Source: Borrelia parkeri
Lineage (GTDB): Bacteria > Spirochaetota > Spirochaetia > Borreliales > Borreliaceae
Length of the DNA: 64,000 nucleotides
Reading direction: 5' to 3'
Assembly (NCBI RefSeq): GCF_023035815.1
Contig: NZ_CP073159.1
Location: forward strand, 744,001 to 808,000
The position numbers and the translations under genes are program-made. Every line of letters begins with the position of its first letter. The stretch's first letter is position 1. The notes under the pieces were generated by a model, which was given only the letters and a program-made list of their open reading frames with translations, did not search any database and was not told the origin of the DNA. Of this stretch, positions 26,663-36,132 are shown piece by piece.

Positions 26663-28012
26663 ATGCATAGACATAGGAATAAGAATTTAGATTTTACAAT
26701 AGAAAATTTAGGAGAATGTAAACAAGATAATCCTTTAATTAATTTTTATGCTGATGAGAGTCATATTCATTTTACTGGTGAGGCTAATAAGATTAGATTT
26801 AATGTTTATAAAAATGACGAGGCGTGGGATCAATATGAGAATATTTTTTTAGAAAAAGCCGGACCTAGACATAAAATTTATTTTATTCCAAAGAATGTTA
26901 AAGCGGCAATTACTACTTGTGGAGGTCTTTGTCCAGGTTTTAATGATGTTATTCGTTCAATTGTTAGAACTTTATGGAAAGTATATGGAGTGCATAATAT
27001 TTATGGAGTTAAATTCGGATATCAGGGACTTTTGTCAGAGTCTAATTTAAGTTTTGTTGAGCTAAATCCTGATGTAGTAGATGATATTAATCAACTTGGT
27101 GGTACAATACTTGGTTCATCAAGAGGAGGAATTAAACCTGTTGAAATAGTTGATACTTTAGAGAGAGTGGGCGTTAATATGCTCTTTAATATCGGTGGAG
27201 ATGGAACACAAAAAGGTTCTGTTCTAATTGCTGAGGAAATAGAGAGGAGAAATTTGAAGATTGCTGTTGTAGGTATTCCAAAGACAATAGATAATGATTT
27301 TATGTTTGTTCAAAAATCTTTTGGATTTGAAACAGCTGTGGAGCAATCAGTTGCTGCAGTTGCTGGTGCTCACTTTGAGGCAAATAGTGCTTATAATGGA
27401 ATTGGTCTTGTTAAAGTTATGGGTAGAGATTCTGGGTTTATTGCTGCTCATACTGCTTTATCTTCTAATAATGTTAATTTTTGTCTGATTCCAGAACTAG
27501 ATTTTGATATTGAGGGGCCTAATGGGCTTCTTGAACATCTTGAAAGACGACTTTTGGCAAAAGAGAATTTGGATGAGATGCCCCATGCAGTAATATTAAT
27601 AGCAGAGGGCGCAGGACAAAAGTATTTTGATCCTAGTAGTCGTAAAAAAGACGATTCTGGTAACTTGCTTTATGAAGATATTGGACTTTATATTAAAGAT
27701 AAGATTAATATGTATTTTAAGTCCAAAAATATTTCAATTAATCTTAAGTATATTGATCCTAGTTATCTTGTGAGAAGTTCTCCAGCTAATGCTAGTGATT
27801 CTCTTTATTGTGCTCGTCTTGGTTCCAATGCTGTTCATGCTGCTATGGCAGGTAAGACAAAATTATTAATTAGCTTGTGGAGTACAAAATTTGTACATAT
27901 TCCAATAAAAATGGCAGTAATTGCCAGAAATAAAGTCAATATAAATGGTTCTTTTTGGAGGGATGTTCTTGCAAGTACTGGTCAGCCATTTAGTATGAAG
28001 AACAAGAAATAA
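26663..28012 (+). CDS. pfk: 6-phosphofructokinase, long PPi-PFK-like clade, ATP-type active site
   Basis: This enzyme phosphorylates fructose 6-phosphate in glycolysis, the main energy pathway of Borrelia. The 449-residue chain belongs to the long group that includes PPi-dependent enzymes and trypanosomal ATP-PFK. The phosphate donor motif is GGDGT at 178-182: Gly181 is the ATP-type residue, where PPi enzymes have Asp. The next motif 'PKTIDNDF' at 206-213 has Lys, as in the trypanosomal ATP enzyme. Borrelia are known to carry a separate PPi-PFK elsewhere. GGAGGAG precedes the ATG; TATAAT at 26631-26636 may be its promoter -10. Confidence 0.9.
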   Translation: MHRHRNKNLDFTIENLGECKQDNPLINFYADESHIHFTGEANKIRFNVYKNDEAWDQYENIFLEKAGPRHKIYFIPKNVKAAITTCGGLCPGFNDVIRSIVRTLWKVYGVHNIYGVKFGYQGLLSESNLSFVELNPDVVDDINQLGGTILGSSRGGIKPVEIVDTLERVGVNMLFNIGGDGTQKGSVLIAEEIERRNLKIAVVGIPKTIDNDFMFVQKSFGFETAVEQSVAAVAGAHFEANSAYNGIGLVKVMGRDSGFIAAHTALSSNNVNFCLIPELDFDIEGPNGLLEHLERRLLAKENLDEMPHAVILIAEGAGQKYFDPSSRKKDDSGNLLYEDIGLYIKDKINMYFKSKNISINLKYIDPSYLVRSSPANASDSLYCARLGSNAVHAAMAGKTKLLISLWSTKFVHIPIKMAVIARNKVNINGSFWRDVLASTGQPFSMKNKK

Positions 28013-28027
28013 AAGTATTCTTATTAT

Positions 28028-29359
28028 TTATTTTGCTGCATTGCCTGCAACATTTAATGCATCCCAAGTTTTTGAGAATGGTGGAGAATATGCAAAATCC
28101 ATCATTCCAATTTCATTTGTTGTAAGTTTTGAATAGATCGCTAAGGATAATGCATGCATTCTTATTGCCGCTCCATTTTTACCAATTGTTTGTGCCCCAA
28201 TGATTTCTTTTGTTTCTTCATTGTATATCAGTTTAATATACAAATCTTCTTGATTTGGGTAATAATTTGTATGGTTTTTATCTTTTATAAATACTGTTTT
28301 ATATTTAATTCCAAGTTTTAAAGCAGTTTCTTCTGTAAGACCAGCCCTAGCTGCTTCAAGCGATAAGACTTTAATTGATGCAGATCCTAGTGTTCCTTTA
28401 AAAGCAACGTGTCTTCCCGCTAGATTTTCACCAATTACTTTTCCTAATTTGTTAGCTGTTGTTGCAAGGGGGATATAATCATTTTTTTTACTTACAAGAT
28501 TATAAATTGTGGCGCAATCCCCAGCAGAAAAAATGTTTTTTACGCTGGTTTCTCCATATTCGTTGACAATAATTGCACCATTTTTTAGGGTTTCAAGTTG
28601 ATCTTCTAAGAATTCAGTAGCAGGTTTGATACCGGTGGAAAGAATTACAAGATCCGCCTTATATTCGGATTTATTTGTAATGATTCCCTCAACTTTTTCT
28701 TTTCCTATTAAGCTTTTTGCAAATTCATCTGTGTGGAGTAGAACATTGTTTTTTATTAATTCTTCTTCCATTATATTAGTAATTTCTCTGTCAAACGATT
28801 CGGTTAGTATTCGTTTATCTAGTTGAATTATTCTTACATTTTTTTCTAAAGCTTTAGCAGCTTCTACCATTTCAATTCCAATATATCCAGCTCCAATTAT
28901 TACTATGTTTTTTATATCTTTCTTCTTAAAAAGTTCTCTTATTTCTTTTCCATCTTGCATGTTTCTTAGAGTATAAAAGTTTGTTAGTTGGATATTGCTA
29001 ATTGGTGGAATGATAGGATTGCCTCCAGTTGCAATCATTAATTTATCATAAGTATCATTGAATATCTGTTTTGTTTTAAGGTTTTTTACTTGAAGGGTAT
29101 GATTTTTGATATCTACTCTCATAACTTCATGTTCAGTGAATACTGATATTCCATTTTGTTCAAATTCATCAGGTGTTCTAGCTATCATATTGTTTGGTTC
29201 ATCAAAGAAGCCTCCGATGAAATATGGTAATCCACAAGCCCCAAAAGATGTAGTATTTGTTTTCTCATAAATGGTGATATTTAATTCTTTATTTGTTCGT
29301 TTTGCTTTGGCAGCAGCACTAGTTCCTGCAGCAGTTCCCCCAATAATTATTATTTTCAT
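28028..29359 (-). CDS. cdr: CoA-disulfide reductase (FAD/NAD pyridine nucleotide-disulfide oxidoreductase)
   Basis: A 443-residue flavoprotein that reduces CoA disulfide with NAD(P)H, keeping CoA as the main low-molecular-weight thiol in Borrelia, which lack glutathione. The N-terminal FAD motif 'IIGGTAAGTSAAAKAKR' and the single active-site Cys42 in 'FGACGLPYFIGG' are the CoADR/NADH oxidase hallmarks, followed by the NAD site 'IIGAGYIGIEMVEA' and the FAD-ribityl motif 'IFSAGDCAT'. The enzyme from B. burgdorferi has been characterised and its coaD-linked thiol role is established. It lies 9 bases after the symporter gene on the same strand. Confidence 0.92.
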   Translation of the reverse strand: MKIIIIGGTAAGTSAAAKAKRTNKELNITIYEKTNTTSFGACGLPYFIGGFFDEPNNMIARTPDEFEQNGISVFTEHEVMRVDIKNHTLQVKNLKTKQIFNDTYDKLMIATGGNPIIPPISNIQLTNFYTLRNMQDGKEIRELFKKKDIKNIVIIGAGYIGIEMVEAAKALEKNVRIIQLDKRILTESFDREITNIMEEELIKNNVLLHTDEFAKSLIGKEKVEGIITNKSEYKADLVILSTGIKPATEFLEDQLETLKNGAIIVNEYGETSVKNIFSAGDCATIYNLVSKKNDYIPLATTANKLGKVIGENLAGRHVAFKGTLGSASIKVLSLEAARAGLTEETALKLGIKYKTVFIKDKNHTNYYPNQEDLYIKLIYNEETKEIIGAQTIGKNGAAIRMHALSLAIYSKLTTNEIGMMDFAYSPPFSKTWDALNVAGNAAK

Positions 29360-29368
29360 AAAAATGCC

Positions 29369-30757
29369 TTATTTTTCTATTTCATTTTGATTATTATAAA
29401 TATTTCTGTCTAATTGATTAAGGTTTTTAGCGGTTATTATTCCTGCAACCATTGAGCCGCTCACATTGACAGATGTTCTACCCATGTCAATTAAAGGTTC
29501 AATAGATATTACAAGTCCAACAAGTTCAACGGGTAGGTTCATTGATGAGAGAACCATTAAAGAAGCTATTGTTGCGCCTCCTCCAGCTCCAGCTGCTCCA
29601 AATGAGGTTATTATTATTATTCCTATAAGTTGGAGTAAGAATAAAGGATCTGTTGGGTTTATTCCTTGGGTAGGAGCAATCATTATTGCTAACATTGCAG
29701 GATGGAGTGCTGCACAACCATTTTGTCCAATGGATACCCCAAATGCACTTGCAAGGTTTGCAGTTCCCTCACTGACTCCTAATTGTTTAGTTTGTACTTC
29801 TACATTAACAGGTATTGTTGCTGCGCTAGAACGAGATATGAATGCAAATGTCAGAACCGGCCATGCTTTTTTAATGAAGATAATTGGATTTAGCCTATTA
29901 AGTGCAATTAGTGTCATGTGCATTAAAATTGTAATGCCAATGGCAATATAGGAAGCAAGTGCAAATTTTCCAAGTTTCATTATGCTTGAAATATCACTTG
30001 TTGCCGATATTTTTGTAATCATTGCTAATATGGCATAAGGTGTTGATTTTAAGATTAAAATTATCATTCCAGAGGTCAAATCTTGTGCTGTGGATATTAT
30101 TTGTTTAAAAAATTCTATTGATTCTGGTTTTTTTTTGGCAACTTTAAGAGCAACGATTCCTACTAAGGCAGCAAATATTACTATTCCAATTGTTGAGTTT
30201 GATCTTGTGCCTGCCATATCTGCAAATATATTTTCAGGGATCAGTTCTGATAATTTTTGTGTAATTGGGGTTTTTTGTAGGCGTTCAAGACCTTGATTTA
30301 GTTTTTTCCCTTGTGTAATTTCATCTACTCCAGATTGAAGTCCTTCTGCTGTTAAATTAAAGAAGAGAGAGGTACCAATTCCAATTATTGCAGCAATTCC
30401 TGCTGTAAATATAAGCATAAGTATTACAGATAAGCTCATTTTCCAAATATCTTGGCTATTTGTTAGTTTTACTATTGCAGATATTATTGAAACAAGTATA
30501 AGTGGTATTACCATCATTTTAATGAGTCTTATATATCCTATGCCTAAGATATTAATCCATTTAATAGTTTCTTTTAGTATTATTGATTCTGATTCATAAT
30601 AATATTTCATAGTTATACCAAAGGCTATTCCTAATCCTAAGGCTACTAGTAGTCTTTTTGTAAATGAGATGTGTTTTTTGTGTAGAAAATATAGAAGTCC
30701 TATTAATGTAAGCATGATTGTGATATTTAGGAGTGTGTATATTATTGTTGTGTTCAT
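29369..30757 (-). CDS. Sodium/dicarboxylate (glutamate) symporter
   Basis: A 462-residue DAACS-family secondary transporter importing glutamate, aspartate or C4 dicarboxylates. About eight membrane helices precede the re-entrant substrate-binding loops: a serine-rich segment 'FISRSSAATIPVNVEVQ' (family motif S-S-S-x-T), 'FGVSIGQNGCAALHPA' and 'SFGAAGAGGGATIASLMVL'. Borrelia cannot make most amino acids, so uptake by such carriers is expected. AAAAAGG lies very near the ATG. A small palindrome, ATGATTGTAATCAT's symmetrical arms at 30797-30810, is in its leader. It is followed by cdr. Confidence 0.88.
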   Translation of the reverse strand: MNTTIIYTLLNITIMLTLIGLLYFLHKKHISFTKRLLVALGLGIAFGITMKYYYESESIILKETIKWINILGIGYIRLIKMMVIPLILVSIISAIVKLTNSQDIWKMSLSVILMLIFTAGIAAIIGIGTSLFFNLTAEGLQSGVDEITQGKKLNQGLERLQKTPITQKLSELIPENIFADMAGTRSNSTIGIVIFAALVGIVALKVAKKKPESIEFFKQIISTAQDLTSGMIILILKSTPYAILAMITKISATSDISSIMKLGKFALASYIAIGITILMHMTLIALNRLNPIIFIKKAWPVLTFAFISRSSAATIPVNVEVQTKQLGVSEGTANLASAFGVSIGQNGCAALHPAMLAIMIAPTQGINPTDPLFLLQLIGIIIITSFGAAGAGGGATIASLMVLSSMNLPVELVGLVISIEPLIDMGRTSVNVSGSMVAGIITAKNLNQLDRNIYNNQNEIEK

Positions 30758-30841
30758 CCTTTTTGCCTCTTATTTATAAATTTTAATGTAATGAGCATGA
30801 TTGTAATCATAAATTCTTGAATTAGCTTTGTTACTTTTTTA

Positions 30842-32419
30842 TTATTGAAGTAGTCTATCATAAGATTTTATTATTTTATCTTTTAAGTTATTTTCCTTTA
30901 AAATCTTAGTCGCAATGACTTTTCCAAGTTGAACTCCCTCTTGGTCGAATGAATTTATATTTAGTAAGAATCCTTCAAACATTACCTTGTTCTCATAGTG
31001 GGATAGTATTGCACCTACTGTATAAGGTGTAAGTTCTTTTGAATATATTAATGCAGAAGGTCTCTCACCTTCAAAGTTTTTATTTTTGTTTGTATCTTCT
31101 TTTCCATAAGAGAATGCAATTATTTGGGCTATTAGATTTGCTTTTAACTTATCATTGTTTGATGTTCCCTCTAGGGTGCTATCCTGCTTTAGTTGAGATT
31201 CACTAAAACCTATTAGATCCATTGGAACTATATCTGTTCCTTGATGAAGCATTTGAAAGAATGAATGTTGAACGTCCGTTCCAATTCCTCCCCAAATTAT
31301 TCTTACTGTTTTATAATCAATTTTTTCTCCAAATCTGTTTACACTTTTCCCATTGCTTTCCATTTCAAGTTGCTGCAGATGAAGATAAAAGTTTTCCATT
31401 GCTTTTGAATATGCAATAATGCAGTTGCTACTGTAGTTAAGAATGTTACTCTCATATACACTAATTAGTGCTGCTAAGAGAGGCGCATTTTCTTTTACGT
31501 TTTTATTTAATGCTTTTTTATCAACCTCACAAGCTCCTTTTAATATTTCTTTTGTAACGTTTTCTGTGAAGCAAAGAGTAATTAAGGTAAGTCCAACAGC
31601 TGATGTTGGTGAAAATCTTCCACCAATTGAATCGTGCATAAAGAAGTATTCAAGATATCCCTTTTCAAGTGCTAGCATACTTCCCTTTGATGTAATGATT
31701 ATGATTTGTTTTTGGTATTCTTTGATACCATTATTTTCTAATTTTTTAATTAAAAATTGCATATTAGCTGCTGTCTCTAGTGTGTTTCCGCTTTTTGATA
31801 CTATAATAAATAAGGTTTCTTGAAGGTCTATTTCACTTAATACTTCTTCTGTTTCATCTGGATCAACATTTGAAATAAAATAGGCTTTCATCAGGTGTAA
31901 ATTTTTCTGCTTAGCGTAGTTTTTGATCGCGGTATATAGTGCTTTTGGACCAAGACTTGAACCACCAATTCCGATTTGTACCACATTTTTAAAGACTTTT
32001 TCACTTATGCTCTTAATCGATCCGTTTTGAACTTGTTTTGCAAATTCAAAAATCCTTTTAAGTTCTCTTTCAAAAAATTCCCTCATATTTTCATTATTCT
32101 CTATGACTTCTGTTCCAAGTTGTTCTCTTGTCAAATGGTGCAGAACTTTTCTATTTTCGCTGATATTAATATGTTTTCCATCGATGATTTCTTTATATTT
32201 TTCTATTAGATTTGCTTCATCGCTTAAATTTTGAAATATGTTTAAGTGAGTTTCGTTAATTTGTTTTGTAGCATAGTTATAATGTACTTGATGTCCTTCT
32301 ATTTTGATGTCATATTTTTTTATTCTATCCTCACTTAGAGTCTTTTTTAGTTCTTCGGGATTGGTTTGTCTTAATTCTTGAAAATTTTTAAGTTTATTAA
32401 GGTTGATATACTTGAGCAT
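30842..32419 (-). CDS. pgi: Glucose-6-phosphate isomerase
   Basis: Interconverts glucose 6-phosphate and fructose 6-phosphate. The 525 residues carry the PGI family motifs 'VQIGIGGSSLGPKALY', 'FIIVSKSGNTLETAAN', 'GGRFSPTSAVGL' and the substrate-binding 'GGIGTDVQHSFFQMLHQGTD', with the catalytic Glu/His/Lys regions in place. AGGAGG directly precedes ATG 32419. It lies downstream of the ParB-N gene (28-base gap) on the minus strand, within 3 kb of the phosphofructokinase acting next in glycolysis. Confidence 0.96.
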   Translation of the reverse strand: MLKYINLNKLKNFQELRQTNPEELKKTLSEDRIKKYDIKIEGHQVHYNYATKQINETHLNIFQNLSDEANLIEKYKEIIDGKHINISENRKVLHHLTREQLGTEVIENNENMREFFERELKRIFEFAKQVQNGSIKSISEKVFKNVVQIGIGGSSLGPKALYTAIKNYAKQKNLHLMKAYFISNVDPDETEEVLSEIDLQETLFIIVSKSGNTLETAANMQFLIKKLENNGIKEYQKQIIIITSKGSMLALEKGYLEYFFMHDSIGGRFSPTSAVGLTLITLCFTENVTKEILKGACEVDKKALNKNVKENAPLLAALISVYESNILNYSSNCIIAYSKAMENFYLHLQQLEMESNGKSVNRFGEKIDYKTVRIIWGGIGTDVQHSFFQMLHQGTDIVPMDLIGFSESQLKQDSTLEGTSNNDKLKANLIAQIIAFSYGKEDTNKNKNFEGERPSALIYSKELTPYTVGAILSHYENKVMFEGFLLNINSFDQEGVQLGKVIATKILKENNLKDKIIKSYDRLLQ

Positions 32420-32447
32420 GAAGCCTCCTCCAATAGTTCTTATATAT

Positions 32448-32852
32448 TTAAGTTTTATTTTGTTTTTTTCTTTTTAGTATTTTTTTTATTTTAAGTATTA
32501 TTAATTTTAAAAACCTGATTATTATGTTTTTTTCTGAATAATATTTTAATTGTTCTTCCCCTGTCTCTGATTCACTTTTTGTAAATGATTTTCTGGCATT
32601 ATTCTCATCAAGTTCAATTTCAAGTAAAATTTTTTTATCTTCTGTGGGGATTACCTTGACATCGACTTCTTTATATCCAAGTTCTTTTAATACCTGATAT
32701 CTTCTAAAACCTGCTACTAGATTTTTGTTTTTATCTATTATTATTGGGTAGATTAAACCATGTTTTTTGATGCTTTCTTTAAGAGTTGAGGTGTCTCCTA
32801 TATTTTGTCTGATTCGTTTTTTTATTTTTATTTGTTCTAAATCTATTAACAT
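32448..32852 (-). CDS. ParB N-terminal-domain-only protein (Spo0J-like)
   Basis: A 134-residue protein whose first 90 residues are a ParB/sulfiredoxin (ParB-N, CTPase-type) domain: 'IDLEQIKIKKRIRQ', 'LKESIKKHGLIYPIII' and the GxRRxxA-like 'VAGFRRYQVLKELGY'. The helix-turn-helix and dimerisation domains of a segregation ParB are missing; the tail is short, Glu-rich, then a highly basic hydrophobic end ('FLKLIILKIKKILKRKKQ'), possibly a membrane- or nucleic-acid-binding helix. It sits 5 bases after PBP1A. A segregation role is unlikely; function unknown. Confidence 0.75.
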   Translation of the reverse strand: MLIDLEQIKIKKRIRQNIGDTSTLKESIKKHGLIYPIIIDKNKNLVAGFRRYQVLKELGYKEVDVKVIPTEDKKILLEIELDENNARKSFTKSESETGEEQLKYYSEKNIIIRFLKLIILKIKKILKRKKQNKT

Positions 32853-32857
32853 TTTTC

Positions 32858-35707
32858 TTAATCCAATTGAATATTTTCTCCATTTACATCTTTGTGCCCA
32901 TTTTCATCAATTTGTTCATTTTCATCAATTTGTTCATTTTCATCAATTTGTTCATTTTCATCAATTTGTTCATTTTCATCAATTTGTTCATTTTCATCAA
33001 TTTGTTCATTTTCATCAATGAGAGAATTTGCTTTAATTTCTGCATTATTTTCTTTGTCTTTGTTGTCTATATTAGTATCATCTATATTAATGTTGTCATC
33101 ATTATCATCTATCCTTGTGTTGTTGATGTTATTATCTAGATTTATATCTGGTATGTCATGATTCACGTTTTCTTGATTATGTTCATTTTCTAAACTATTA
33201 TCCAAACTACTATTATTAGTTTCATTGATATCATTTTCAAATTCTTTTTTGTTGTCTATTTTATTTAATGAATTAAAATCATCTATAAGATATTCAAATT
33301 CATTAACCTCAATGTTTAACTCATTATTGTCATCGATTCTATCGATTCCATAAACATTAAATTCCATTTTATTTAAAAATTCAGATTTATTTTCATAGTA
33401 TTTTGACTTTTCAAATGGCTGAGTCCCTGCAATGAATATTTCATTTATTGTTATTTCGTTAGGTACTCCTTCTGGTAATAGTCCTGTTTCTGATTGTACT
33501 TGTACATTAATTATGCCTTTAGGTCTTATGAAAACTTTTCTAGGTAAATTTTTATGGTATTCTGCCATAAATTTTCCCCAACTAGGACCAGCAAGTCCTG
33601 TGCCTGTTCCAGCAATTCCTAATGAATATCCCTTTTTATCAAAACCAACCCATAAAGCCGTTGTTATATAGGGTGAGTATCCTATTGCCCATCCATCAGC
33701 CCAGTTTTGAGTAGTTCCTGATTTTCCCGCAATGTCAGATTTAAAGTCTTTAAGATTTGTATGTCTTTGATTTGCTAAGGTTCCATATTGAATTGTTGAT
33801 TTCATCATGTCTGTCATAATATAGGCAGTTTGAGGAGATACTATTTGTGCATTGGCTCCTTTGTTTTTAATTGCTGTTAGTGTTTCGGATTCTACATTTG
33901 CTATTACTTTTCCATTCCTATCTTCAATATATTTAATTCCATATGGTTCCACTTCTTTGCCATTATTGCCCAAAATTGCGAATGCTCTTGCCATTTGTAT
34001 TGGAGATGTTGATATAACACCGAGTGCAAGAGGATATACTTTAGGAAATGTTTTGTTTATTTCATTTTGATCTTTTATTCCTAATAATTTAGCAGAATAT
34101 TTAATTGCGTTTTCAAATCCTAATGTATCGAGTATTCTAAGAGAAGGAATATTTAGTGATAAAGCTAGTACTTTACGTGTTAATACATTACCTCTCCATT
34201 TTCCTCCGTAGTTCTCAGGTGCATAGACTTCTCCTTCTTGATTAAAAAATGCTACTGGAGAGTCTGAAAACATTGTTGCAGCTGTGATTTTTTTAAGATC
34301 AATAGCTGCTGAAAAGTATAAGGCTTTAAATGCACTTCCAGGTTGTATTTTTGCTTGGGTTGCTCTATTAAATTCGCTTCCCTTTCTATATCCGCTTCCC
34401 CCAACCATTGCTTTTATTGCTCCTGTTGTGGTATCTAGTGCTATGAATGCGCCTTCTGGTTGTACAATGAAGTTTGGATTTGTTTTATTGTTTATTGTGT
34501 ATTCTCTTGTTGCTTTGTCTATTTTATCAATGCCTAATATTGCTGCGAAACTTGCAATTAAATCAATATTGTCTTCATAAAATTTTCTTGTTCTTAATTT
34601 TTTGTATTGTCTTCCATTTACTCTAGTGCTTTTTATTCCAAACAGATCAGATATTGTATCAATTATGGGAACTATTTCTGAGTTAATTACTAGTGTCTCA
34701 GATGATTTAGTAGAATTATACATTTTTCTTGTTTTTATGATCATTTCTTGTGTAATTTCATCTGCATACTTTTGTGCATCAAGATCAAGTGTTGTGTATA
34801 TTGAGTACCCGTCTTTGTATATGTTTGCTCCGGATGGAAGATGTTTAATTATTCTTTGCCTTATGTATTCTGAGAAATAAGGTGCATGATCTTCTTTATC
34901 AGAGATAGCTGATGTGTCTGCCATACGAGTCCAATCGTAGTTTTCCCAGTATTCATTAAATTCTCTCTCAGCTAGTTCAGTACTTATAATTCCATTAGAT
35001 ACTACTTGATGCAATACTGCCTTTTGTATTTTTTTAGCGAATTCTGGATTGTAAAATGGTGAATAGAGTTTGGCATTTGGTAGTTGTATAATCATTAAAA
35101 CCGCTTCTGCAGTGTTAATATCTTTTACACTTTTATTGAAAAAGAATTTTGAGGCTGCTACTACTCCGTAATTTCCGTTTCCAAAATACACTTTATTTAA
35201 ATATTTTTCAAGGATTTCATATTTTGATAGTTTCTTTTCAAGTTGTATGGCCCACCAAATTTCATTTAGCTTTCTTAAGATTGATCGTCTTGCTTGATTG
35301 GTGTAAAGGAGTTTTGCCAATTGTTGTGTTAAAGTACTTCCCCCTGAAAAGTATCTTCCAATAGCAATATTAAAAGCAGCTCTGAGAATTCCCATTAGTG
35401 AGAAGCCTCTGTGAAAGAAAAAACTAAGATCTTCGCGTATTAAAAGCGTACTTATTAAGTTATTAGGTATTTCTCTTAAAGAGAGTAATTCTCTATTCTC
35501 GTCGGATATAAATTGTGTTATTATCCTGCCATTTGTATCAAAAAGCTTTGAAGGTATGGCAGGATTTACGTCCCCAAAATTTTTGTCTCTTTGAATGTTT
35601 ACAGTCTCAACTATTGCAATTGATAGTAAGATAATAGAGAAACTAATAGTAAAATATGTTAGATAAATGAGTAAGTTAGCTTTTTTACTAAAGTTAAGAT
35701 TTTTCAA
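32858..35707 (-). CDS. Bifunctional penicillin-binding protein 1A with repetitive acidic tail
   Basis: A class A PBP that polymerises and cross-links peptidoglycan. After an N-terminal anchor, the GT51 domain has 'REDLSFFFHRGFS' and 'FSGGSTLTQQLAKLLY'. The transpeptidase motifs are SxxK ('PGSAFKAL', Ser458 with the start used here), SxN ('LSLNIPSL') and KSGT ('AGKSGTTQNW'). The last 170 or so residues are Asp/Asn/Glu-rich and end in a hexapeptide repeat. The frame opens at TTG 35722, but TTG 35707 is preferred because GGAAGG (35716-35721 region) is then correctly placed as Shine-Dalgarno. The ParB-N gene and pgi follow closely. Confidence 0.93.
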   Translation of the reverse strand: MKNLNFSKKANLLIYLTYFTISFSIILLSIAIVETVNIQRDKNFGDVNPAIPSKLFDTNGRIITQFISDENRELLSLREIPNNLISTLLIREDLSFFFHRGFSLMGILRAAFNIAIGRYFSGGSTLTQQLAKLLYTNQARRSILRKLNEIWWAIQLEKKLSKYEILEKYLNKVYFGNGNYGVVAASKFFFNKSVKDINTAEAVLMIIQLPNAKLYSPFYNPEFAKKIQKAVLHQVVSNGIISTELAEREFNEYWENYDWTRMADTSAISDKEDHAPYFSEYIRQRIIKHLPSGANIYKDGYSIYTTLDLDAQKYADEITQEMIIKTRKMYNSTKSSETLVINSEIVPIIDTISDLFGIKSTRVNGRQYKKLRTRKFYEDNIDLIASFAAILGIDKIDKATREYTINNKTNPNFIVQPEGAFIALDTTTGAIKAMVGGSGYRKGSEFNRATQAKIQPGSAFKALYFSAAIDLKKITAATMFSDSPVAFFNQEGEVYAPENYGGKWRGNVLTRKVLALSLNIPSLRILDTLGFENAIKYSAKLLGIKDQNEINKTFPKVYPLALGVISTSPIQMARAFAILGNNGKEVEPYGIKYIEDRNGKVIANVESETLTAIKNKGANAQIVSPQTAYIMTDMMKSTIQYGTLANQRHTNLKDFKSDIAGKSGTTQNWADGWAIGYSPYITTALWVGFDKKGYSLGIAGTGTGLAGPSWGKFMAEYHKNLPRKVFIRPKGIINVQVQSETGLLPEGVPNEITINEIFIAGTQPFEKSKYYENKSEFLNKMEFNVYGIDRIDDNNELNIEVNEFEYLIDDFNSLNKIDNKKEFENDINETNNSSLDNSLENEHNQENVNHDIPDINLDNNINNTRIDDNDDNINIDDTNIDNKDKENNAEIKANSLIDENEQIDENEQIDENEQIDENEQIDENEQIDENEQIDENGHKDVNGENIQLD
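32911..33018 (-). repeat. Six perfect 18-bp tandem repeats in the PBP1A C-terminus
   Basis: Six identical, directly adjacent 18-base units fill 32911-33018, with a partial unit at 32901-32910. On the coding strand each encodes IDENEQ in frame; a degenerate seventh copy reads IDENGH. Perfect identity points to recent slippage expansion, and the unit length keeps the frame at any copy number. Confidence 0.97.
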
Positions 35708-35722
35708 ATTATACCCTTCCAA

Positions 35723-36132
35723 TATAATTATACTATAAATATGTTAGAATTAACATATTTTCATGAGTTGTTATTAATGTGAAAATATTGTTATAATTCC
35801 TTCTTATATATACTATGTGGATTCTGTAATGCAAATTGGCAAGAAATGAGAATATGGATTTAAAGTAAGTTCAAGTAAGGGCTTCTCTTTTGTTAAGGCT
35901 TTTTTTTGTGTTTTTTTTTATACAATTGATTTTACATTTTGATTTTTATTTGGGGTATTAATGTGTTTTTCGTAGATATGTTGAATAAGTTATTAACTAT
36001 TGGTTGTATCTAATATTTTGGGATAAAATTATTTTAAAGTGTATGCATAACTTAAAATTTTTTGAATGTTATTACTTTAAAGTTCCTGAATGTCGATTTT
36101 AACATGTTTGTTAGATTTTAAAGGAGAGGTTT
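35723..36132. promoter_or_regulatory. Divergent intergenic region PBP1A / plzA with inverted repeat
   Basis: This 410-base non-coding region carries the divergent promoters. Near the PBP1A end, AATATGTTA at 35738-35746 is repeated inverted as TAACATATT at 35751-35759 around a GAAT centre, a plausible operator or leader hairpin for PBP1A. Bases 35860-36120 are T-rich and could include the plzA promoter or a small RNA, but I see no structure I can support there. Confidence 0.5.

Noticed and set aside
29466..29951. A 161-codon plus-strand frame opposite the symporter gene
   Set aside because: The symporter motifs on the other strand are clear and this frame has no recognisable domain or start signal.
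32911..33018. CRISPR array
   Set aside because: The 18-base repeats are directly adjacent without spacers and lie in frame inside PBP1A; no cas gene is nearby.
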